Origin: Puia sp.
GTDB taxonomy: Bacteria; Bacteroidota; Bacteroidia; Chitinophagales; Chitinophagaceae
Direction: 5' to 3'
DNA length: 64,000 nucleotides
NCBI GenBank assembly: GCA_031292515.1
Contig: JARLGZ010000030.1
Span: 248,001-312,000 of the forward strand
Under the pieces are notes generated by a model, which saw only the letters and a program-made list of their open reading frames with translations, was not told the origin of the DNA and did not search any database. Within the stretch, counting starts at the first letter, position 1. Every line of letters starts with the position of its first letter. The translations under genes were made by a program, and so were the position numbers. Shown in pieces: positions 8,586 through 17,100 of this stretch.

Positions 8586-9653
8586 CTATTCGAGCCCATC
8601 TATATAATTTAGTACGATCCTGTTTAGGGCGCTCTCTTTTTCGGTGAGGCGCTCCAGGAGGGTGAGTTGGTTACGGGCCCTGACGAGGTTGTGGCCGTCA
8701 TATTTTGCTCCGTAGTAGACATCCCTGTTGATGTGATCCGTGAGGAACCGGAGGGCCTGCATATAGATCATGAATTTACCGGCATAGACTGCGTGGGCGA
8801 TTTCGTCGGCGCTCAATTCGGTTTTCATTTCCCCGAGATAGCCGCTGACGATGGCCTTGAAGTAGTCTTCCCGTATGCTGATCAGGCTGAGATCTTTTTC
8901 TTCTTCACTCACGGGGGAAAGATAGGTTCGCATCATGTCCCCGAGATCGCTGATGAAGTAGCCGGGCATCACGGTGTCGAGGTCTATCACGCAGAGCCCG
9001 TCGCCATTTCGATCGAACAACACATTGCTGATCTTCGTATCGTGGTGGGTCACGCGGGTTTTGAAGCCGGGGTGGTGTTTGATGTCTTCGAACTGGTCGA
9101 GGATGTATTTGTACCGCCCGATCAGGTCGATGGGTTCCCTGGCTTCTTCGATCCGTCCCGCGTCGCCTTCCGAGAGGGCGGCTTCGAACTGGCGGTAGCG
9201 CAGGGAGAGGTTATGAAAATCGGGGAGTGTGATGTTGAGCGTTTCTGCCGGAAATCCCGATAGCAGCCTGGTGAACCTGCCGAATTGACGGGCGGCTTCG
9301 AAGGCGAGCGAACTGGCCGGCACCACTTCATAGGTATAGGAATCGGACACAAAAGGGAAAAGCCTGAAATACCCGTATTGAGGGTTATAGACCATTCCGC
9401 TTTGATCCAGCGCCGGGATCGGTTTTACGAAGAGATATCCCGGGAAGCGCCTGTTCAGATAGGAAGAAAGCAGATCGAGATTTTCGGCGATGAAAACGGG
9501 CTGCCTGAAAACATGATGGTTGATGCATTGAAGGATATATTCCTTTCCGTTGTTGCTGATTTTCCAGGTGTTATTGATAAGGCCGGCTCCAAACGGCAGG
9601 ATGGTTGATTCGTCTGATGAAATACCGTAAGCCGCAAGGATTTCGAAAAGCAT
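8586..9653 (-). CDS. Aminoglycoside-phosphotransferase-fold sugar kinase (NahK-like N-acetylhexosamine kinase)
   Basis: Cytoplasmic kinase of the APH/choline-kinase fold. The catalytic loop HHDTKISNVLFD (the HxDxKxxN pattern) and the metal-binding VIDLDTVMPGYFISDLGD are intact. An N-terminal segment ILPFGAGLINNTWKI resembles the nucleotide-binding strands of N-acetylhexosamine 1-kinases, often annotated as mucin desulfatase in Bacteroidota. The start at 9653 (MLFEILAAYG) follows a GAGA box; an in-frame ATG at 9710 is possible but adds an unlikely extension. A LacI-type palindrome lies 74–85 bp upstream. With the GH109 gene and transporter it suggests capture, import and phosphorylation of GalNAc or GlcNAc. 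Confidence 0.75.
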   Translation of the reverse strand: MLFEILAAYGISSDESTILPFGAGLINNTWKISNNGKEYILQCINHHVFRQPVFIAENLDLLSSYLNRRFPGYLFVKPIPALDQSGMVYNPQYGYFRLFPFVSDSYTYEVVPASSLAFEAARQFGRFTRLLSGFPAETLNITLPDFHNLSLRYRQFEAALSEGDAGRIEEAREPIDLIGRYKYILDQFEDIKHHPGFKTRVTHHDTKISNVLFDRNGDGLCVIDLDTVMPGYFISDLGDMMRTYLSPVSEEEKDLSLISIREDYFKAIVSGYLGEMKTELSADEIAHAVYAGKFMIYMQALRFLTDHINRDVYYGAKYDGHNLVRARNQLTLLERLTEKESALNRIVLNYIDGLE

Positions 9654-9726
9654 TTTCTCTTTTAATTGGGATAAGAAATGAAACAGTCCGCCAAACTTAA
9701 CTAAGAACAATGATCTTTTACATAGA

Positions 9727-9738
9727 CAAACGATTGCG
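9727..9738. promoter_or_regulatory. LacI-type operator 3 (upstream of the sugar kinase)
   Basis: CAAACGATTGCG, identical to the site at 10891 and the reverse complement of most of the site at 3314. It lies 74–85 bp before the preferred kinase start and would control the kinase–transporter unit. Confidence 0.6.
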
Positions 9739-9806
9739 CGTTTTTTGCCCCGATTTCGCAGTGGGTCGGTATTCTTCGAAAATCACGCTATTTGGGGGAG
9801 GGACTG

Positions 9807-10829
9807 TTACCTGTTCGGGTTCAGTACGAGCTGAGATTCGAGGATGACTTTATAATAGGTGGTGGCTTCCTGCTGGTCATTGCTTTTTCCCAGCAATTCC
9901 ACGAGCGTTTCGGTGGCTTTTTGCCCCTGCTGGTAGGGGAATTGCTCGACGGAGGCTAACGGAGGGAAGGCGGTATAATGGCTCAGCGGGAGGTTGGAGT
10001 AGCTTACAAAAACGAGATCTTTATTGATCCTGAGCTTTTTGTGACGGGCGTATTGTACGGCATCGAGCGCCACGTAATCGTTGAAGACGACGATGGCCGT
10101 GGGCTTTCTTCTTTGAGACAGCAGGCTCTGCATCGCTGCTTCGGTACCTTCGCGCGTGAGATCGGAGGCGACCATGAGGTTAGGATCGAATTTTAGCCGG
10201 TATTTTTTCATGGCCTTTATATAGCCTTCCACCCGTTGCTGGCTGGCGAAAAGTTTTTCGGGTCCGTTGATCATGCCGATGATCCGATGGTTGTTCTTCA
10301 GGAGGAAGTTGACGGCCTGTATGGTGCCCGATTCCATATCGCAGGCTACGTAGTGGATATTGGGGAGATTTGGGATCCTGTCGAAAAAGACGATGGGGAT
10401 ATTGTATTTTTTCAGCATTTCGAAATGGTCATAGTTCACCGTATTCTTGGCGATAGAGATGATCAGCCCATCCACCCGGTGGTTTTTCATGGTTTCGACA
10501 ATCTGTTTTTCCCGTTCTTCGTTGTCGTGCGACTGGCCGAGCAGGACGGAATATTTGTGTTTGTTGGCGGTATCTTCTATCCCGCTGATGGCGGCGGAGA
10601 AAAAAGCCTCGGACAGCTCGGGCAGTATGACCCCGAGGGTAAAAGTCTTTCGCTGCTGGAAGAAGATCGCCGTTTGGTTCGGTTCATAGTTCAGGTCCTT
10701 TGCCAACTGCTGAACCCTCATTTTTGTGCGCAGCCCGATGCTGGGATGGTCATGGAGGGCCCGGGAGACCGTGGACACGGAGATATTCAGTTTTTTGGCT
10801 ATCTCCTTGATGGTTGGCGGATTGGACAT
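9807..10829 (-). CDS. LacI/GalR-family transcriptional regulator
   Basis: The N-terminal helix-turn-helix and hinge helix are canonical (TIKEIAKKLNISVSTVSRAL, then RVQQLAKDLNYEPNQTA), followed by a periplasmic-binding-protein-like sensor starting TFTLGVILPELSEAFF. The C-terminal part has the usual VFNDYVALDAVQYARHKKL and SVEQFPYQQGQKATETLVEL segments. The start at 10829 (MSNPPTIKEIAKKL) is the standard LacI beginning; the upstream in-frame extension to 10919 would overlap its own operator and is rejected. The CAAACGATTGCG site 62 bp upstream implies autoregulation, and matching sites before the GH109 and kinase genes define a likely local regulon. The effector is probably an amino sugar or its phosphate (inference). 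Confidence 0.92.
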   Translation of the reverse strand: MSNPPTIKEIAKKLNISVSTVSRALHDHPSIGLRTKMRVQQLAKDLNYEPNQTAIFFQQRKTFTLGVILPELSEAFFSAAISGIEDTANKHKYSVLLGQSHDNEEREKQIVETMKNHRVDGLIISIAKNTVNYDHFEMLKKYNIPIVFFDRIPNLPNIHYVACDMESGTIQAVNFLLKNNHRIIGMINGPEKLFASQQRVEGYIKAMKKYRLKFDPNLMVASDLTREGTEAAMQSLLSQRRKPTAIVVFNDYVALDAVQYARHKKLRINKDLVFVSYSNLPLSHYTAFPPLASVEQFPYQQGQKATETLVELLGKSNDQQEATTYYKVILESQLVLNPNR

Positions 10830-10890
10830 CGAAGTTTTTGATAAAATTAATGGAAAAATAACCAAACACTTCGAATAATTCAATGCAGGA

Positions 10891-10902
10891 CAAACGATTG
10901 CG
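10891..10902. promoter_or_regulatory. LacI-type operator 4 (upstream of the lacI-type gene)
   Basis: CAAACGATTGCG lies 62–73 bp before the LacI-family start codon, in the divergent region shared with the mini-XRE pair. It is identical to the site before the kinase at 9727. Confidence 0.6.
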
Positions 10903-11006
10903 TTGCCTGCGGGCCGCAAGACAATTTATTTTTTAGTGCGGTCTTATTAGGCCGCAAATATTTTGAAAAAATCTTTCAACTTTCGGTTTCCCCAGTATAA
11001 TATGTA

Positions 11007-11240
11007 ATGATAAAGGCATCGGATAAAAAAGCATTGAAGAAATTCGGAGAAAACCTGCAGAAACTGCGAAAGGAGCAAGGGTTCAGTCTCCGGGAAATGT
11101 CCTATGCTTGCAGTATCGATAACAGTAAAATCGCCAAGATCGAGAAAGGGAGGATCAACGTCACCTTTACGACCATTCTGCAACTGGCGGGTGCTCTCGA
11201 GACCCCTCCTTCGGCGCTGCTGGATTTCGATAAAGCATAA
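11007..11240 (+). CDS. Small XRE-family helix-turn-helix protein (first of a pair)
   Basis: A 77-residue protein consisting essentially of one Cro/C1-type HTH: FGENLQKLRKEQGFSLREMS, then IDNSKIAKIEKGRINVTFTT and LQLAGALETPPSALLDF. There is no sensor or peptidase domain. Its stop codon shares a base with the next start (TAATG), so the two genes are translationally coupled. The partner is a paralogue with the same layout, which suggests a heterodimer or two operators recognised by one unit. It is divergent from the LacI gene. Targets are unknown. Confidence 0.85.
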   Translation: MIKASDKKALKKFGENLQKLRKEQGFSLREMSYACSIDNSKIAKIEKGRINVTFTTILQLAGALETPPSALLDFDKA

Positions 11241-11455
11241 TGGAAAAAAAAGAAATCGTATTGCAGCAATTCGGGCGGCGTCTCCGGACCTTGCGCGAAC
11301 AACGTAACCTGAGTCCGGGAGAACTCGCTAAGTCCTCCGGGATGGAGGCGGCGCACCTGGTGAAGATCGAGGAAGGCCGTTCCAACCCCCTTTTTTCAAC
11401 TATCCTGGCCCTGGCTCGCGGATTGGGGGTGGAACCGGGTGAGCTGCTGAAATAA
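11240..11455 (+). CDS. Small XRE-family helix-turn-helix protein (second of a pair)
   Basis: A 71-residue single-domain HTH protein: FGRRLRTLREQRNLSPGELA, then SGMEAAHLVKIEEGRSNPLF and ILALARGLGVEPGELLK. It starts on the last base of the preceding gene's stop codon. The sequence is clearly paralogous to its neighbour but well diverged, so the pair is an old duplication rather than a recent one. A palindromic hairpin follows at 11461–11489. Confidence 0.85.
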   Translation: MEKKEIVLQQFGRRLRTLREQRNLSPGELAKSSGMEAAHLVKIEEGRSNPLFSTILALARGLGVEPGELLK

Positions 11456-11489
11456 AAAAAGCCGGGTCCGGCAAAGACAGGGACCCGGC
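11452..11489. terminator. Hairpin after the XRE pair
   Basis: A perfect 9-bp GC-rich stem (GCCGGGTCC at 11461–11469 with GGACCCGGC at 11481–11489) follows an A-run at 11454–11460. On the minus strand this is a textbook intrinsic terminator. On the plus strand no T-run follows, so termination of the XRE transcript would rely on the stem alone. Confidence 0.55.
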
Positions 11490-11578
11490 AAGTATGTTAT
11501 AGCATAGGTAAAAGAAGCAACGGCCCCGAAAAAACATGCAAGGAAATTACTGAATTCCGATTTATCTTCAATTAATAT

Positions 11579-13986
11579 ATGGAACTTTTCAGTAATTTCT
11601 TATCCACCTGTGTGAATAGATTTCTTAGACGGGTGAAAAGATTTCCGGGAGTTTCTCTCTTCTTCTTCTTTTTATTTTTTGGCTCCGTCGTCGATGCGGG
11701 TGTCCCGGCCAGCCCTCATTTCTCCGCCGGCAATCGAGGGGGGCCTCCCGTTACTTATTTTGTCGGCAATAAAGGGTGGGGGATTGTTTTGTCCTCCGAA
11801 GGCAGGATCCTGGGTATCCGTTGGAAGGGACAGGTGGTCCAACAGCCCCTGTCGGCTTTTGCAGAGATCCGCGGAACACATCAGACAGGTAAGACGATTG
11901 TCCGGAAAGACAAGGAGGGCGCTCTCGTGTTTGAAAGGACTTTTGTGAATGATATACCGGACGACACGGCCCGTAATAGGGCGGCTGGTATATCGGGTAA
12001 TACCCCAAAAACCGCAAGCAAGCGGTCCTGTATTCTTACGGAACGGTTTACATCCGCTGGCGGGAGTATCCGTTGGGAGCAGGAGATTCGCAGACGCGGC
12101 CCGTCCTGGGGCGGAGAGATCAACACCGAATTCGATTACCCGGTGACGGATCAGACCCGTTTTTGGACGAGTTGGGGCTCTCCGCCAGGCGATTCCCTGT
12201 TAACCGACCGCCAACTGGCCGAGGGGCTCAGGCCTATTCCGGGTGGTTCGGGAGCCGGGTCCTTTATGGGGGATGGCAATAACCAATGGGTAGACCCGCT
12301 CCTCGCGGTTCCTTTTACGGATACAGTTTTTTTTTACGGGCTTCCTTATTTTACGTACGAGCATCCCCGTATTGCGGTCTGTCCCTTCCAGGGCAACCTC
12401 TTTTGTATCCCGATGTGTTCCATACTCGAACCCGCAAAAGACCAGGGTGTGACTTTCGCACTGTCCCCGGAAGATGATCTGATAGACCTGGTTATGCATA
12501 CGGGCCGGGGAGGCCGCGTCTGTTTCAGCAGGCTCTTCAATCGTATTTCCGCCGGCCGTCCGCTGCATTTTGCCGTCGACATCGTGGTCCATGCCGCGGA
12601 CTGGCGGGCGGGGCTGGGTTGGATGGCGGCCCGCTATCCCGGCTATTTTCAGCCGAAGAACAAAGGATCCCGGGAACTGGCCGGAACAGGCGCATACGCG
12701 GGCCCCTTCGAAGTCATCGAAAACGGCAAGATGCGGGAAATGGATTTTACGACGAACTGGCAATCCAGCTTCGATTTTCCTTATATGGGGATGTTCCTGC
12801 CGCCTGTAAAAAGAGATCAGCCCTGGAAGCGCTTCGGGGACAGTATGATCTCCATCGACGGGATGGAGGCATATGCACGTCGCATGAAAAAGGCGGGCTT
12901 TCATGTGCTCAATTATTTCAACGTGACTGAATTCGGGGCCAGGGTGAAATACCCGGCGCCTCCCGGGACGCCCGGGACAGCCGGCCTGGAAAAAGACGAG
13001 TGGAAGGGTTGCAATACCTTTCTGTATCCCAGGCTGCCCCGTGCGATCCTGCCGACGCCCCTGGCCATGAAACCACAGCAGGGGAACGAATCGGGACCTG
13101 GCGGGCCCTTCTATACCTGGGAGGGCGGCATTGTCATGGATTGCGGAGACCCCGCCTACCGTGATTTCCTGTTGGATCAGGCGGGAAGGCATATCCGTGA
13201 TATCCCCGATGCGGGTGGTATCTGTATCGACCGGATGGATTGGCTGCGTATGTTTAACGAGCGTGCTGATGACGGCAAGACCTGGTTCGAGGGCCGGCCG
13301 GTCAGGTCGCTTGTGCATTCATTTGAGGGTCTCATGGATACGCTGGGGCCTCTTCTGCACGGGCCGGGAAGAGTATATTCGTCAACAACCACGACAAGCG
13401 AATCGATCTCCTTGCGCACGCGGACGGCATTTTCGATGAGTTCACCTACGCGGGCGCTCCCCTCAATCTCAGCGCGCTGCTTTGTGTGGAGAAACCGGCA
13501 TTGGGCTGGACGGATGCCGCCGCGACCGTCAAAGCGGAAGGCGCCGATAACTTCTTCCAGAAATATCTGTATATGGGTGTCTTCCCGATGTGCCCGTATC
13601 CTGCCAACGACCATTCCATTCTGCCGGACAGCCTGGTCGACGGGTACTATATCGACTATCCGCCGTTGTTACAGTGGATGCGCGGGCGGCAATGGGTGCT
13701 GAAGCCGCATGTAATAGCCGTCGAAGGAAGCCGGGCCAAGGCAAACCTGTTCATGATTCCGGGCGGCTGGGCCATCCCCGTCGTCTATGGGAAGGCCGCG
13801 CGGGTGCGGGTCCACATACGCGTTGGAGAGACAGATCTGAAAGAGGGGGTTCCCCGGACGCTCTCTTTTACAGCCTGGTATCCGGGCCAAAAGGAAGGGG
13901 TAGCCCTGAAGGCCCTCCGCGCGGGTGATGAGACGGTCATCGAATTGCCGCTTGTCAGGGGATGCGCGATGGTGGTTTGCCGGTAG
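11579..13986 (+). pseudogene. Secreted glycoside-hydrolase-like protein with an internal frameshift
   Basis: Two reading frames together encode one protein of about 800 residues. Frame one runs from 11579 to about 13378; the meaningful sequence then continues one frame back (FVNNHDKRIDLLAHADGIF onward) to the stop at 13986. In the first frame the residues after 13378 turn into low-complexity Ser/Thr/Arg sequence, a typical sign of a shift. The protein has an N-terminal membrane segment, a beta-rich N-terminal half and a TIM-barrel-like C-terminal half with GGICIDRMDWL, whose Asp resembles the nucleophile strand of clan GH-D or GH97-like enzymes. I cannot name a family. The shift could be a real inactivating deletion or a sequencing error near the TATATT run at 13374–13379. 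Confidence 0.65.
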
Positions 13987-14080
13987 GATACCGAATCTGC
14001 GGCGGCCGGATCGGCCGGATCATCTAAATTTGCATGTGGATAGCGTGAGATATGAAGAAATTAACCAAGACATGAATCAT

Positions 14081-14176
14081 CGGGGCACGAATTATAGGGG
14101 GACGAATTATCAATGCGCGAATCAACGGGGCACGAATTATCAATGCGTGAATCGTCAATGCGTGAATCGTCAAGGC
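14081..14176 (+). repeat. 15-bp tandem repeats just before the phosphatase–barrel gene
   Basis: About six imperfect 15-bp units (types ACGAATTATCAATGC and TGAATCGTCAATGCG) run right up to the start codon at 14177. The period is a multiple of three, so the array reads open in frame with the gene (a GTNYQC/VNRQ-like peptide). The hydrophobic signal peptide only begins at 14177, so the array is more likely untranslated leader. Confidence 0.7.
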
Positions 14177-17100
14177 ATGAAGAAACGGCTGTTCCTGATA
14201 TTTTTTGGAATAGCTGCGATCACCCGGTGTGTCGGTCAGGATTCCATCTTCTCCCGGGTCATATTCATCGGTGACGCCGGAGAGATCAACCCGGAGCAAT
14301 CGGCGGTGATTCCTTCTGCGGCAGACCATATCCTTCCCGGCAGGACCACCGTCGTATACCTGGGCGACAATATTTACCCACGGGGAATGGGGCTTCCGGG
14401 AAGTCCCGAAGAGGAGCAGACAAAGAAGATCCTGCAATCGCAGTTTATTCCTATGCGCGGCAAAGGCGCCCCTGTCTGGTTCATCCCCGGCAATCACGAC
14501 TGGGACAGGATGGGGAAACTCGGGCTTTCCAGGATAAAGCGGGAGTGGGCGTGGTTAAACGAGCAACACGATTCGTTGCTGCGACTGGTGCCTCCTGACG
14601 GGTGTCCCGACCCGATGGAAATATCCGTCTCCGACGACCTGGTGATCATCGCTTTCGACAGCGAGTGGTGGCTGTTCCCTTACGACAAAGACAACCCGGA
14701 CGCGGACTGCGACTGCGGCACCGTCAAAGACATACTCGGGAAAATGGATGCGTTGCTGTACAGGAACCGGAACAAGGTGATCCTGCTGGCATCCCATCAT
14801 CCTTTCCAGTCTTACGGAACTCATGGCGGCAACTTCTCGTGGAAAGATCATCTTTTTCCTTTTACCGCGCTGCATAAGAATCTCTATATCCCTTTGCCCG
14901 TAATCGGGTCTTTATACCCGGTACTGCGGAGCAGCGTATTCCTCAACCCGGAGGACCTTCATCATCCCCTCTATAAAGGCATGATCAGCCAGGTAGACCA
15001 GGTGTTCGACGGTTTCCCCAACCTGATCCATGTGGCGGGTCATGATCACGGCCTTCAGTTTATAAAAGATCAGCAGGTTCAGATCATCAGCGGGGCGGGC
15101 GCCAAACATACCTTTGTCCGGAAGGGAAGGCATGCCCTGTTTGCGGACGCCACACAGGGTTTTGTAACGGTGGACCAGTTGGCAGGGAAAGATACCCGGA
15201 TCACCTATTACACCTATTCCGGGAAGGGCGTGACTACCGCCTTCAGCTATACGCAGCCCTATACGGTTCCTTTGGGAAAACAGGGATCATCCGGCGGACC
15301 CGGTATCGGGACCGATGGCGCCAACGCAAGGACCGAAAGCGCCGGCACCGGGACTGACAGCATCACCATCCGGGCCAACCCGGCTTATGACAAAGTGGGC
15401 CGGTTTCACCGAAAGCTGTTCGGGGAGAATTTTCGGAAGGAGTGGGCTGCCGGGACCGTGGTGCCCGTCATCCGGATATCTGCTTTCCAGGGCGGTCTCA
15501 GACCTCTGCAGCGGGGTGGCGGGATGCAATCGACTTCTTTGCGGCTTGAGGATAAGACCGGCCGGGAATGGGTGATCCGGAGCGTAAATAAAAATCCCGA
15601 TCCGCTCCTGCCCGAGGCACTCAGACAGACATTTGCCAGGGATTTCCTGGACGATGCTACGAGTGGTCAGCATCCCTATTCCGCGCTCATCGTGCCCCCG
15701 ATTGCAAGCGCCGTCGGCGTCCCGCATGCCAACCCTGTGATCGGTATCATTGCCGCCGACACTGCCCTGGGAGGATTCAACAGGTTGTTTGCAAACACAC
15801 TCTGTTTGGTGGAAGAAAGGGAGCCGTTGGGGAAGTCGGATAATACCGGCAAGATGATCAGGAACCTTGTAAAGGACAACGACAACCATTTCGATGCGAG
15901 GGAATTTCTCCGGGCCAGGATGCTGGACCTGTTGTTGGGAGACTGGGACCGTCATGAGGACCAATGGCGCTGGAAAGACGAGGCGAAAAAAAAGAAGGAA
16001 AAATCATATATCGCCGTACCGCGGGACCGTGACCAGGTCCTGCATCTCACCGATGGCCTCTTTCCGTCTTTGGCCGCCCGTGGGTGGGTATTGCCGACCC
16101 TGCAGGGTTTTGGAGGGGATATCCCCCACGTACAATATTCGCTCTTCAAGACGAATTTTTTAAATGCTTATCCCGACGCGCAGTTGAGCCGGGAAGAATG
16201 GAAGGCGATGGCGGACGATTTCGTAAAAAAGGTGACCGACGAAGTGCTGGAGGACGCATTGCGCCGGTTGCCCGCCGCGTCCTATGCTTTGCGGCACGAC
16301 CAGCTTTCGAAAGAGTTGAAGGAGAGGCGGGATCGTGTGCCGGCGGCCATGGATGAATTCTATTGCTTTATCAACCGGATCGTGGACATCCGGGCCAGCG
16401 ACAAGAACGAACTGGTAGAGATCTCCGACCGGCCAGATAATGCGTTGAATGTCCGTATCCGGAAAATAAACAAGGATGGTGAAGTCAAGGGGGTGTTGAT
16501 GGACAAGACCTACCCCGCGACGCTCACCCGGGAGATCCGGGTCTATACAGGCGGGGGCGACGACAGCGTGGTCGTCGACAACAGGACTTCCTCCATCCGG
16601 CTCCGGCTGATTGGAGGTACCGGGACCAAGTCTTATAATATTATCGATTCGAAAAACGCGATCCGGCTATATGATAAGTTGGACAGTGCGGCCTGGCATG
16701 GAGAAGCACGGCGATTGAGGAAGCATCTGTCGCAAGACACTTCCATCACCTCTTTTGTGCCGGTCAACCTATACAATACGACGATGCCGCTTGTGTCGGC
16801 GGGTTTCAATGTCGACGACGGAATCCTGTTCGGTGGCGGTTTCCGGCATATACAGCAGTATGGTTTCCGCAAGAAGCCCTATGCCAGCGTCCAGGAGTTC
16901 CAGGCGATGCATTCTTTCGCCACCGGAGCCTTCAAGATCAAATACCGCGGCGAATGGCTGGACGTGCTGGGTAAAGCGGATTTCGTGCTGGATGCAAAGG
17001 CCCTTGCCCCCGACAATGCGCAAAACTTTTTTGGGGTGGGCAACGCTACGGAATTCGATAAGACGGGCGACTACAAAAGATATTATCGCGCACGGTTTGC

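Noticed and set aside
12200-13318. Minus-strand reading frame of 372 codons
   Set aside because: Antisense to the glycosidase-like gene, no recognisable motifs.
13486-13986. Independent small gene
   Set aside because: It continues the barrel sequence of the upstream frame, so it is the 3' part of one frameshifted gene.
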